Assembly: GCA_026874595.1 (NCBI GenBank)
Contig: CM049309.1
Location: 69,666,926 to 69,730,925 of the forward strand
Source of the DNA: Sipunculus nudus
Taxonomy: Eukaryota; Annelida; Sipuncula; Golfingiida; Sipunculidae
DNA: 64,000 nucleotides
Reading direction: 5' to 3'
Position numbers and translations under genes: made by a program. The notes beneath the pieces were generated by a model. The model made no database searches. It was not told the origin of the DNA and was given only the letters and a program-made list of their open reading frames with translations. This document shows positions 47,431 to 59,476 of the stretch, one piece after another. Within the stretch, counting starts at the first letter, position 1. Every line of letters starts with the position of its first letter.

Positions 47431-48984
47431 ATAACATGCTGTAACATGCTACAACACATGCGTCCACATGACCTTAGTTCAAACTTGGTGCCACCACTGG
47501 ATTTCACCAAAAAAAAAAAGTAACAAACCTTTGAGAAGAAATATAAAAACTCTGCTATTCACTTAACCTAAGGTGTCTCACATGGTTAAAAACTAGTGAT
47601 GTGTGTGTATCTGATATAAAATATTAAACCTTTGACAGTAAATGCAACATTTGTGTAACCTTCTATAATAAGCCTTAATGTCAATGAAACCTCTTGTTTC
47701 AATGCACTGCTACTATTGGCAAATCAGTGTAAACACTGTGTGAAGAATTATTAAACTGTTAAACCTGCCATTACAAGAGTTGACATAATAATCCTTTGAT
47801 AAAATAGAGTGCTGCCACTCAGGATTTAACCAATAAAGTATCAAACCTTTGAGAAAAAGTACAATAAATGTGTACAGAAAAACAGTTTAAACATATATGT
47901 ATCACACATTATAACTTTGCACCATGGTGCCTGGGGGAAAGCTTGAAGAAAACTGATTTTCATGGGCTTTAAATCTGGAATTCTCAGTTTTACTCAACAC
48001 ATTGCATGTACAGCATTTGTGCTACATAAACATATATTAAAGTTCTGAAATATGTATATCTGAAATGTTTTTTTTTTCACAGCATTTGTGCTATAGAAAT
48101 GTCAAAAAAGTTCACAAATAGGTACCTAAAATATTTGGAATCATTGTCTTCAAGATGGCCTACCTTTCACGGAAAAGTATTTGAACCTGTAGAAAATATG
48201 GAAAAACTCAGGAAATTTACTGATTAAGATACTACTCTGGTCAAACCTGTTTAATACAAAGCATGTCAGTTTTTGTCTCAAAAACTTCTTAAATATGTAC
48301 CTTAAGGTGTATGCTCCTCACACACTAGCGTTGCACTGCAGTCATCCTAGATCTCCTTTCTTGCAACCGCTGCTTTGTATACCAAGATTCTCTGGGTTAA
48401 AACACCAGTGTGGGCACAAGCAAAGAATTGTAATCAGACCATTGAGAGTGTGGTATTGCATTGTACATCTAGCTCCAAATTTTAAACATGCAACATCCGC
48501 TCTGCTTGTCTGATTCTTGGCCATGTGCCAGTACTGGTGTAATAAGACCTTACACACTGACCTAGTTTCATATGTATATTGACATATTTTGACTAGAAGT
48601 TTCTCTCTTTAATGGTTATGACACTGTCATTTACCACTCATTTAACAGAGCAGTCATTCATAGCACTCAGAACCACCACAACTGTAATAATTATCATTAG
48701 GAAATCAATTTTCAGAAAGTAATTAAAGAGGCTAACTCAGGGATACGGCCCAAAGTTATTATCATACAAATAAAGGTTATTAAAATCACTTATACAGCAC
48801 AAAATACACATTGGTGATCAAAATATTAATTAAGTTTGAATAATAAATTAATAACTTTAGTTTTTTTAATTCATTAATGAAGCATAATTAAGGTTTGAAA
48901 AAGAATAATCAGGAAAGTTTTACCAGCAAAGACCTCAAATAAGCTTAGGAAGTGAGACAAAATATGGATATTAAAATGGATGAC
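47431..48984. other. AT-rich intron, nothing recognised
   Basis: AT-rich sequence without a supported feature. Confidence 0.45.
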
Positions 48985-49230
48985 AAGCATGAAGCTACAC
49001 TTGGAGGATTCACTCTTTTTTGATAATTATGATTGATAAAAAAACAGTAATAAGGTAGGGACGCCTTGGGCAACTGATTATCAGACATTATGATGTTTAA
49101 CAAGTGGTCTTTTTATCTTGACCTCTGAGTTAATTAGGCCTGTGTAAGAGCCCTCCAGCGGCAGAGTCACTCTTACAGCCGATCAAGCTTTTTATCAAGT
49201 ATCCTGTTAATTATGTTGATTCAGTGTGTT
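48985..49230. other. Candidate conserved non-coding block
   Basis: It contains TTTGATAATTATGATTGATA, CAACTGATTATCAGACATTA and GAGTTAATTAGGCC, that is, several homeobox/TALE-type words in 240 bp. It is non-repetitive. Confidence 0.3.
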
Positions 49231-49365
49231 GTTGGTGATTATAACTTAAGGCAAAACTTAACAAATATTCCTTGTATAATAAACTAGACCAGTACCCTTA
49301 GTTTTATATAAAGCCTTTGAAGATTTCAAGAGTTACTTTAACTTTGATTTTTCAAAATGCAAGAC

Positions 49366-49545
49366 TAAGCCTGAACAGTTGAATGGTAAAACGCTCGGCT
49401 TTCTCTGCTGCCGATCTAGGTTTGATCCCTGAGCATTGCTATGTGGCCTGTCCCAGGTCATTGGTTTTCTCTTTGTTCTCCAGTTTCCTCCACCTCTATA
49501 CAGACCACCAAACTCCACTATCATAACCATGGAGAGTGCCTCATA
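49366..49545 (+). mobile_element. tRNA-derived SINE
   Basis: The tRNA-like head runs from about 49366 to 49437. It has a D-arm with an A-box-like segment (CAGTTGAATGGTAAAACGCT), then CGGC, an anticodon-like loop, and a B box GGTTTGATCCC at 49419-49429 (consensus GGTTCGANTCC). A tRNA-unrelated body of about 110 bp follows (GTCATTGGTTTTCTC, TTTCCTCCACCTC). The A box is imperfect and the T-arm decayed, so it is an old SINE rather than a functional tRNA gene. Confidence 0.65.
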
Positions 49546-51209
49546 TTAGTTATTATAACTAGTTGTACAATCCATGGAAAATAAATAAGATTTACAAATT
49601 TTTCTGGACCAGCTCGGAGTTTTTAGTGAAAAAAAATATTTTCATGAAAATATACTTGTATATGTGTATATCCTTGAAAATGAATGGGGAAATAAACTGC
49701 ATAAACTATTATTTGATAAGTCAAAGTTTTAAAAATGTGTCTGACATCACCTAAAAACAATTAAAATGTGCATGTGTAATTAAATGTAACCATAATAAAA
49801 AATATTAAAGAGTTTTTATTGCAGTATGGCTTGTGTTTTGAAAATTAATGAACCTATAAGCACTTAATCATCAATTTTTAAATGGTGTGAATGATAAACT
49901 CTATTTGATACTTGCACGCAAGCTTGAAGAATAATGTCTGCAATGTCTGATATATCAAACTGACTCATGAGTTCAAAGTTTTATAATTTTTGCAATAAAG
50001 ACCAGCTATCTTACTATAAATATTTCAGTAACAAGTATAGATAATCCAATTGACCCAAAGGAGTATGTTCACATTCACCGATTTTTTAAATAAATATTTT
50101 CAGATTGTATTTTAATATAGTTGCCTGAAATATATTTTCAATGAAATTATATGATACTGAAGCTTAAGAAATTTGTATAAACATAATGTAAACTACAAAT
50201 ATGTCATGACCAGGGCACATTTGAAACTCATTTGCCTCACCATAGAAAACACTGAGGCTTTTCACAATTTGCCAGCAGCAATAGAAACCTTACGATTGCA
50301 CAAAGAAGATAATTCAACCTTTATTTTTATATATATTTTATTGTCATATAATAAATTTAAAGTTATGATTTGGCTTTGAAATGATAGTAATTTACTTAGT
50401 TTAGGCCAATGGAACATGCTAAGCCACCAATTTAGCAGGGGTCTGTGATACCTATTGCTAGAGGGATTAATAACTGTTGCTGAGTTGTAAATGATGTATG
50501 AATGACAAGCACCCATTAATCAAAGTTGAAGAAGGTGCAACATTGTGGGGAAGACCTTGGGCAAGGGTCTTAGCTGAAGTAACCTAGTGTTAACCACTTC
50601 CTTGTTGTCACAAGTATAGTGCCCTAACGATTACAATCCCACACAAAGCTACATCAGCGAAAGGACATTAACTCTACCAAAAGGATTTCTTTGGTGTCAG
50701 TTCCCATTGATTCTTTTTGCTGGCTTGCCCTTTCAGCTTTTGTTAGACTTTTTGTTAGTTTTGTTAGACGTATCTTGTTTAACACAATCTTGTTTAACAC
50801 AACAGAAGACATAGTAGCACACATGCATGTGAACTCCAGGTATTTTTTACTACTGTATTCCATTAAAGCAGTCTGTGTCACCTTGGATATCACACAAGGC
50901 ACCTCGACGATGTATCGTTATTCTTGTCTTAACTCCTGATGGCACGTTTCACATTCTTTTTACCCTCGTCTCCTCGGCTGGTTAGCTGCCAACCAGTGCC
51001 AGTGTGTCACACTTAATTGTTAGTAACTTGCTAGGGTTTTTTTTCTTCTGTAAGAAATCATATCACAAATTTTATATATATGATCTGAAAAAAAACCCCA
51101 TTAGCAACAGGAAACAGGAAGTCTAGGTATAAAAAATACCTAGAAGCAAATAAAAAAGAATAATAAGATTAAAGACTACCTGTACAGACTGTTCTGATGT
51201 ATCTTTGTG
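49546..51209. other. AT-rich intron, nothing recognised
   Basis: AT-rich sequence. No supported gene; short frames on both strands are unremarkable. Confidence 0.45.
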
Positions 51210-51600
51210 TTAAATCCTTGCTGAGGGAAATTAGGGCTAATATAAGTCTGGATCCCTGTTTGGCATTTCACAAATGACATACTTGCGTAGAAATATGCCA
51301 TTATGCTGCAACGAAATGCTGGCATTAATTACATGGCCTGCAGGAACTAGTTGGGGCAATAATTAATGATGTTTAACTCTCCAGAGAAATCCACAAGGCA
51401 GTTAAGCAAGAAATGACTTTGATCATGACAGCTGAACCCAAAGTACCATTTCTCATGCATGTAATAAGCATTTGCGGATGACTAAAGTGTGCTTTACGAC
51501 ATTACCTCTTCACCGTCAGCACGAGGGCTGTGGTGAAGTCACATGACCTGCCCGAAGCTTTCCTCACGAGTATAATATTTATGGAAAGGTTAGACAAGCA
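51210..51600. other. Candidate conserved non-coding block
   Basis: Motif-dense, non-repetitive sequence with GGGGCAATAATTAATGATG, ATTTGCGGATGACTAAAGTG and GTGAAGTCACATGACC (E-box CACATG). It is non-coding in all frames by inspection. Confidence 0.3.
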
Positions 51601-51810
51601 ATCCCCTTTTATGTAAATCTGAAGGCCAGTTTATGTCTAATACTACAAAACAGACATAATATAGGCTCTATAAAGTATGGAACATGCATTTACTAAACAT
51701 GTCAATCAGAGTCCTTTTACACACCTTCACTCTTATATCAGAATATAATATACATATGTCTAGATAGACCACATTTTAATTGTCAATAGTTTGAAAGTAA
51801 CCCAAGACCA

Positions 51811-51825
51811 CCCCCCCCCCCCCCC
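51811..51825 (+). repeat. Poly-C run
   Basis: Fifteen consecutive C residues. Confidence 0.95.
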
Positions 51826-52526
51826 AGACTTTTATTAAATCCTAATAATTAACAGCTTTGGACTATAACTGACAATTTTATCATAAAAAAAAGTATGGTT
51901 TTGTTAATCAATTTTATGCTAGATCAGTTTTAATGAGAACAGATAATTTCGCCTGAGATACTAACTTGTACATAAAAGATATAATGGCTGTCATTGTTAC
52001 TCAATGGAACAATTAATCTAAAATAGCCATAGTTTTTCCTGTTATAAATTTCTACCTGTCCCACAGATGAAAATTCATTATTCTGAAGTGACAATTAAAA
52101 GGTTCAGGTTATATTCATACATTGTTCTTGTGTGAAAGATTAATTTAAGATGTTCCCATAAAGCAAATTCAAAATAATTTCAATATAATTAACCTGGGTC
52201 AGTTTTGTTTTAAATATTTCAATGCCTATTTTCAGGTATTCTCAAAGAGGAAACTTAATTAATTCTTTCAATATAATTAATCTGGATTATAAATTATATA
52301 TGTTGAGGCTTTCAAATGTCAATCTGCAAAATTTCCTTAATACATGAAACTGATATTTGTTCAAAAGAAACTAACTGGAACTTAAGACCAATCCATATCA
52401 ACTGTTCTTTATATTCAGATATTTAAATCATACATGACAGCACATATGTATATACTAACTTGTGCATGTAGTCTAACTGAAAATCCACCATATGTGAATG
52501 ACTACTAGCTGCTTCTGTTTAAAGTA

Positions 52527-52807
52527 ACAGGGTATGTATTTTTTTCCTGTTCATGTGTGTGTTTGTTCACAATATAGTTCACACAATCATGAACTGAATC
52601 TCATGAAATTTTTAGTGCATTTCAGGAATTTGCAAATGAAGAAACAATTAGATTAACTGGTAGGTGTGGAAGAAGTAACTTATGCATGAATGATCTGGGG
52701 AATATGGGCCAGACAAGTAAACACTACCATACAGTTTTAGGAGCATCCATCAACAGGGACACCCTATCATGGCAGAGGCTTGCATTTCTGAGAATGCAGA
52801 TTTCTAG
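52527..52807 (+). mobile_element. Helitron-like element, second copy
   Basis: Colinear with 6710-6993: ATCATGAACTGAATCTCATG, GGGGAATATGGGCC and GGCAGAGGCTTGCATTTC. It ends in the hairpin TGCATTTCTGAGAATGCA (52781-52798) then GATTTCTAG. The extreme 5' end is not preserved. Confidence 0.6.
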
Positions 52808-53469
52808 TTTTACATATACAATAATTTTTGAAATTAAGAAATGATAAACTGGTATTGTAATTTCATTTAAAAATTTATCTATATATATATTTGTTCATTC
52901 CTTGCCACTCTAATTATTTATAATCATACCAAAATCTTTCTTCATAGTGCTCCAAGACTTGTAAACATTTACTATTATATGACACATCATGCCCAGATCT
53001 GTCTAGAAGAAATCCTTCATTGAAACTCTCATGAATACAACATATTAATAGATGTAAATTATTCTCATGCAATGTTTGTGAGCATGTAATTTTTTTAATT
53101 TTTCCAAAAATTGTCTGCAAAATAGCAGATGTAGTAATTAAAAGGCATAATTGACTTGACCTCACTCTTGCTTCAATAATACTTAAACATTTTTCTCTGA
53201 AAGGGCATCAGCAAATGAAGCAGGAATAAAGTTTCTAATTTTAGAAACCAAAGCTGTGGATATTTTAACATTGAATTAACCCAGATAAAATCTGATTATT
53301 GATGGCTCTGGCAAGATTTAATGATATTTTATATTTAATTCATGAAAACTAAGTACTGCATTCCATCAAGTATTAACATTGTACTTAAACTTAATAGCAC
53401 AGAGTTCCAAGACAGTTGGAGACAGATTATGTGATCACAGTACTGTCAAGTGGCAATGATGGGGCATTA

Positions 53470-53802
53470 AAAGGTGCATACATGACAACACTATCCAAGT
53501 TCTTCGGTCAACTTGATTTTTAGATCAATCCATGCAACATTTCTTGAGATATTTAAGAATTTTTGTGTTTTTCCCTCAAAATGGACCTATTCAAGGTCAA
53601 AGTCACTCTCCAAGTAAAGGTCATGACCCCATTTTAAATAGGCTCCGTCTTCTTACCCATATCTATGTACATGTGAAGTTTGGTGAATATCCATGAAATA
53701 TTTTTTGAGTTATTGCATCCAAAAGGAATCTCTTTGGCCGTGGCGGCACGACTGTGCTTAAACCAAAGTATCCCGACTTTGTCTGGGGATACAATCATTA
53801 AA
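53470..53802 (+). repeat. Single-unit F9 element with F2-type 3' hairpin
   Basis: It has a core-like GTGAAGTTTGGTGAATATCC and TATTTTTTGAGTTATTGC, followed by GGCCGTGGCGGCACGACTG. It ends in a hairpin (GTATCCC, loop, GGGGATAC) followed by AATCATT, similar in form to the F2 end at 9987-10016. Confidence 0.5.
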
Positions 53803-54752
53803 TGCTGATAATCAACATTAACATTTCACTAAACTGCCAGCTTCACTTTTACTAATAAACAATTGCCAAAATCAGTTTGACAATTGACTTTAATTAACAT
53901 TTCCTTTAACCACACGCCATATCTTAATTGTTGTGTATTTGGTCTAATAACAGCTGCAAGAATGCTCTATTTTTCAACTGTATGCAGTAAATTTAAAACA
54001 TATAAGCTTTATCTGAACTAAATGAACCAGAAAATGCCATTGCCATCTATCATGCTCAGTCTTAATGCTTAATGAGTGATAAATGATAATTGTCTTATGT
54101 GAAGTTGTTTTGAGTTTATAATGTTTTATTGGCTATCTGAGGTCATATATCTCATTCAGTAGGTTGTTAATAGTTTAAACTTTATCTTGGGAAGAACTTT
54201 TCATTAACTACCATCAGCTGCACATCCAAGATTACTGATTGTGTCACTGGCTCTTATGACAAGAGAAATGTAATATCACCTCGTTAAAGGAACGAAATGG
54301 TGCATGCAGTCAAATCTTTATTGAATTCATTCAAACTGGATTAAATGTACTCACAGATACTGACCAAATTTAATGAGTACTACAAAAGATTCCCCGTTTT
54401 CATTCTTGGTCGCTCAAGCATAGCACACAACAATTACAGAAACAAGCTCTGTGATAATAAGCAATTTCCATGGATGTTGAAAGCCAGGAACTGTTAGATA
54501 ATGTGAGCTCATACGTCACAGCTACAATGGTCTTTCAGGAATTACAGTGAAAGGGGTTTTTCACAGGAAATTTTTAGATTGATATTGGAATGAATTAGAT
54601 CCCTCAATGGCAGCACTTATATCTGTTATTTGAATTATTTAGATCCATCATTGAAATTATTCATATTAATCTCTAAAATTATGTAGATTTGTCAATTGAT
54701 TTATTTAGATTGATTATGGCTTCTTCTGAATTTTTAATTATTACATTCACAA
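53803..54752. other. AT-rich intron, nothing recognised
   Basis: AT-rich sequence without a supported feature. Confidence 0.45.
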
Positions 54753-55428
54753 GGAGGTTTCATTTTCACCAGTGTTTCCCACAAAAAGAATGACGGAGGT
54801 TACATTTTCACCAGTGTTTGTACCAAACAGAATGACGGAGGTTACATTTTCACCAGTGTTTGTACCAAACAGAATGATAGAGGTTACATTGTCACCAGTG
54901 TTTGTACCAAACAGAATGATAGAGGTTACATTGTCACCAGTGTTTGTACCAAACAGAATGACGGAGGTTACATTTTCACCAGTGTTTGTACCAAACAGAA
55001 TGATAGAGGTTACATTGTCACCAGTGTTTGTACCAAACAGAATAATAGAGGTTACATTGTCACCAGTGTTTGTACCAAACAGAATGATAGAGGTTACATT
55101 GTCACCAGTGTTTGTACCAAACAGAATGACGGAGGTTACATTTTCACCAGTGTTTGTACCAAACAGAATGACGGAGGTTACATTTTCACCAGTGTTTGTT
55201 CCAAACAGAATGCCGGAGGTTACGTTTTCACCAGTGTTTGTACCAAACAGAATGACGGAGGTTACATTTACACCTTTGACTGTTCCAAACATAATGAAAG
55301 AGAATATACTCTTACTTCTGTGTTAATTTTCAAACAAAACAAAGAAGGTTACATTTTCACCCATGTTTATTGCAAACAAAACAAAGAAGGTTACTTTTTC
55401 ACCTTTGTTTGTGCCAAACAGAATAAAG
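54753..55428. repeat. 42-bp minisatellite, about 16 units
   Basis: The unit is GGAGGTTACATTTTCACCAG, TGTTTGTACCAAACAGAATG, AC. Thirteen regular units start at 54753 and continue every 42 bp, followed by three diverged ones. Two linked variants alternate: ACGG with ATTTTCACC, and ATAG with ATTGTCACC. As 42 is a multiple of three, both strands stay open. The plus strand repeats PVFVPNRMTEVTFS and the minus strand GTNTGENVTSVILF. No splice signals, start context or homology support a protein. Confidence 0.9.
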
Positions 55429-55949
55429 AAGAACACCTGAAATCTAAGTGCTGACATGGGTCAGGGATCACCAAACTCTCTGACCATCCTTGTCCCTCAG
55501 ATATTTTTTACATCAGTTCAAATGTGCTGCTCCAGTATGACAATGGTATCATTTATATCAAATGGCAATTTTATGTAGAAAAGCTTTTATTGAATCCATT
55601 CACATTTTATTAACTTCATTAAATTTTCTGTTTTCAGCAGAGGCATGGCCTTCATTGGGAATCCTCAGATTATCACAGACTATGCTTATATTTAAGGTGA
55701 AATTGATAAGCAACAATATCGTGGAAAGAATGTTATTTAATCATTCCTAACTGATGGACCCAAAATGAAAATCATCACTAAATTACCTGGTCCAAAATGT
55801 TTTGTGCACATGAAAATGAAACAATAAAAGCTTCAGTGTCAGTGTTCCTACTTTATTTTCATGGCTGACTAAGATTTATTATGAATTATCTCCAAATATC
55901 AGACTAAAAATGATCGAAGAGAGGCAGTTTTCATATGAGGTTAGTTTGA

Positions 55950-56104
55950 AGAAAAGAAGTCAATGTGAACCAGTTTCAGGTTTGAAAGGAGAACTTCTTT
56001 ACAACTAATGGCATGGTGAATTTGGAAAATGCTTTGATTTGTACCCTGTTAAATTGATGATGGACAATAGGTTATTACTAAAGCTCATGTGGTAAGCTAA
56101 AATT
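55950..56104 (+). repeat. Decayed F3 remnant
   Basis: It has AGTTTCAGGTTTGAAAGGAG, GATTTGTACCCTGTTAA and a tail GTTATTACTAAAGCTCATGT with GCTAAAA. These are in the same order as the end of F3. Confidence 0.4.
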
Positions 56105-57049
56105 AAGCCAGCAAGGTCCTATTGTGTCAGACGATGTGGACCTGAGCTCTATTAAATGGCTAATTTCAACACAGGACAAAGCAGGCAGACTGGACATAAA
56201 TGCAAATAAAAATACAAAACAAATAAAATGTCACCGCAATTATACACAGAGCTACAAGCTTCTAACCACTTTCGACAATCAGTAAATTGAGCCACCACCT
56301 GGAGCTATGGGGTAAACTTGGCACACATAATAAAGTTTCAAAATACTTTACATAAGAGGGGAATCTGGGAACAAAAAAATTTCAGCTGCAGCTAAACTGA
56401 ATACAGGCATTGGCTGATTCAATAATTGCCATGTCAAATGCCAATCAAACGTAGTAATCTTTTTGCTGGCCTTGCCAAATAGACTGCAAAATTGCCGCAA
56501 GGATGTTCTGCAGTTGGGGAGTTCGATATAACAAATGCCAGTGCTGACAGTAGTATGGGCTAACAGACAGGAGGGCCTGTAGCAGAGTGTCAAGTGGTTA
56601 CTAATGTACATTGTTACTGTTTTATTACCAGTGGGGATGTACTATACAATTAGGTTTGATCTATTGAGGAATTTATAAAATTCAGCTGTTCCCAGCGGGT
56701 GAAACAAAACATATAACTATTTTATTTGAACTAACACTACAGAACCCATGGTTCTATAAGGTTAATCAAATATTTCGCATTTCAAAGTCTGTGGGTTGCC
56801 AAATGTTAAAAAGTGTACAGTTTTATCTGAATTAACTGTAATTTTCTTGAACATTTTTCTATTTTCATTTGATATTTAGCATATTTTCTCCCAGTTACAA
56901 GTGTGCAGTCAACAAATAGTCAGAGATGACATGTATGCTTCTGGCATTAATTGACTAAGACCTTATTTTGACAGATTTCTGGTAAAATCTTATCAATAGC
57001 AGCATGTATACAGAAATAAAAGAATGGATTTCAGTCAGAAATAAAAGTA

Positions 57050-57225
57050 CAGGGAAACCTCACCTGATGACCACTCCCTTTGATGAAAACCCCTGCTAAG
57101 ATGACCACTTGTTTTGGTCTTGGACAAATGTAAATCATCATAAAGACTTTTGCTAACATGACCACCCTGCTAACACAACCATGTTGGCTGGTCCCGAAGG
57201 TGGTCCTGTTAGTAAGATTTCACTG
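57050..57225. mobile_element. pogo/Tigger-like MITE, 176 bp
   Basis: The left end CAGGGAAACCTCACC and the complement of the right end, CAGTGAAATCTTACT, match the Tc1/mariner-pogo consensus CAGTSRAACCTC. TA lies on both sides (57048-57049 and 57226-57227). The interior repeats GATGACCAC-type words in both orientations. It is non-coding and non-autonomous. Confidence 0.7.
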
Positions 57226-57450
57226 TATAAGGCTGTAACAGCTGATTTGCTGTTTCAGTCACCAGTCCATATGAATCAGGACAAACTGTACTGGTTGTTT
57301 GAGGGAAAATAAATTTAACCAAAATGCAATCAGTTAGAAAAGGTTTGGATAAAAGACTTGAAGCCACAAAGGCATACAGACAAGAATGCAAAAGTCACCG
57401 TAATGTAACGTGCTGTATCAGCATTTAGAATACAACCAACTAATTAGGCA

Positions 57451-59146
57451 GTGTGTCTACTCAGAGAAGTGAAAACAGGTCTTGGAAAAGTAAATAATTT
57501 GTTAACCAACAAAGCATTGATACCTATCTTTAAAAGTGGTGATCCTAAACGACCAGTAAACTACAGACCCATATCACTAACAAGCTGTATATATAAAATA
57601 ATAGAGAAAATTATATTTGCCAGAATGCTTAACTTCTTTAAAGAAAACTGAATTATATCAGCATACCAATCAGGATTTTTACCTAGAGACTCTGCAGTGT
57701 ATCAATTAACAGACTTGTACAATACTATCACCTATGATTTAGACAATGGAAAAGAAGGAATAGGAATCTGTCTAGATATAAGTAAGGCTTTTGATAAAGT
57801 CTGGACAGATGGCCTTCTCAGTAAGCTACTCTCAGCAGGAATAACAGGTAAACTGCACAGATGGTTATACAACATTTAACAAATAGACAACAACGAGTTA
57901 TCATAGAAAATGCGCCCTTGGAATGGAAAATCCTACAGGCAGGGGTACCTCAAGGATTGATCCTAGGACCCCTACTCTTCTTAGTCTTTATCGGCGACAT
58001 AGGAGAAAAACTCACAAGTAATATTCGTCTCTTTGCGGACGATACAATGTTATACCTATAGCCATAGAAGATCCCATTAGAGCAGCCCAGATACTAAATG
58101 CTGACCTTGAAAAGATTTACCAGTGGTCAAGGAAGTGGCTAGTCACTTTCCATGCAGGAAAAACTGAATTGGTACTCTTTTCAAGGAAAACAGCACCTGT
58201 AAACCTCCCTGACTTATACCTTAATAAAACAAAAATAACTAGACTCAAAATGCACAAACATTTAGGAATCATCCTTAGCCATAACTGCAAGTGGCAAGAA
58301 CACATAAACTACATTGCAGCAAAGCATAAAATATCTCCTAGATAGAACAACCTTACAAAATATATATTTCTCATATATCAGACCTCTCTTAGAATATGGA
58401 AACATCTTATGGAGCAACTGTACCCAGGAACAAGACCAGACACTTGAAAAAATACAACTGATAGCTGCAAGAATTGAAACGGGAGGGGTAAAAGGAACAT
58501 CACATGAACTCTTATATCTTGAATCAGGATGGGAAACTCTCCAAAAGAGAAGTGAAAACAAACAAATCCTCCTTCTACATAAAATGATTAACAATGAAAG
58601 TCCACAGTATCTACGCATTCTTCTTCCACCTCCACATAGTAACATATACGAAACCAGATTTGTAATACACAACCTAACTCCAATAAAAGCAAGAACTGAT
58701 TTATATTTCAACTCTTTTCTCCCAAAATCAATCAGATTATGGAACCAAATGGATCTTGATAAGAAAGCTTGCTTAACAAGTGCTTCATTAAAATACCAAC
58801 TGAAAAAGTCAGCTCTGAGAACTAAAACACCTAGGTACTACAACTCAGGAACCAGAAAATCACAAATAATCCATGCACGCATGAGAATGAAATGTAGTGA
58901 TCTAAATTATCACATGTACACAAGACATATTAGCGACACCAAAAAATGTCAATGTGGCCACCCATCAGAAGATCCCAACCACTACCTACTGCAATGCCAC
59001 CTCTATAACACCACTAGGAAAACATACTTACCTAGTGATACCCCATAAAAAGTTCTATTTTTTGGCGACCCAAAAATAGATGAAAATCAAACAAGGAAAT
59101 ATTCGAATCGGTAGCAAACTTTATTGAAAACTCAAACAGATTCTAA
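57451..59146 (+). pseudogene. Decayed LINE reverse transcriptase (ORF2 C-terminal part)
   Basis: This is a remnant of a non-LTR retrotransposon ORF2, antisense to FARSA. Pieces in order are: fingers (IPIFKSGD, NYRPISLT); motif A LDISKAFDKVW (about 57772-57804); PQGLILGPLLF; and the catalytic FADD at 58032-58043. Then come the thumb and connection region (GNILWSNCTQEQ, ESGWETLQKR) and a C-terminal Cys/His motif CQCGHPSEDPNHYLLQC near 58948-58998. A TGA breaks the fingers at 57649. A frameshift follows near 57875, another lesion near 58060 and one near 58310, and a TAA stands at 59046. After that a shifted frame runs to 59146. The endonuclease and ORF1 are missing, so it is 5' truncated. The 244-codon stretch 58314-59048 is the longest intact piece. 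The clade is uncertain (Jockey/I/CR1-like organisation). Confidence 0.9.
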
Positions 59147-59476
59147 CATAAAATAATTTGACAATTTTCACAAACTCATCCCACACCCACCCAAACTCTC
59201 TCTCTCCTCTCAACTGGCACCTTAAACTTTCCAAATCACAACTAAAAACATAGTCATTATGCTATCCACATCTTCCATGATACTTCAGTCATCAATATGT
59301 TAACATCACACCCCTCCTGCCATGCATCAGAAAATTATCACTTTAGAATTCAGGAGCGAGCTTCATAAGCTTTAAGTAGCTTGCACTCAATCTATTGATA
59401 CATGTTTATATTTATATATGTGCTTAGGTAGAATACCACATGAATGTACTTACTATGTATTGTATCAATAAATCAT
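59147..59476 (+). mobile_element. Probable LINE 3' UTR
   Basis: Sequence following the reverse-transcriptase remnant to ATGTATTGTATCAATAAATC, which has an AATAAA. No poly(A) tail or target duplication is clear, so the end is approximate. Confidence 0.4.

Noticed and set aside
48153-48196. Possible 23-nt micro-exon on the minus strand encoding FKYFS
   Set aside because: The splice-like flanks are weak and the five residues do not continue FARSA. Coincidence is the simplest reading.
54747-55326. 181- and 184-codon open frames on both strands
   Set aside because: They are equally open on both strands, as expected of a 42-bp tandem repeat without stop words. No independent coding evidence. Kept as a finding, not a gene.
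58262-58711. 149-codon antisense open frame inside the LINE
   Set aside because: Shadow of the reverse-transcriptase frame on the other strand.
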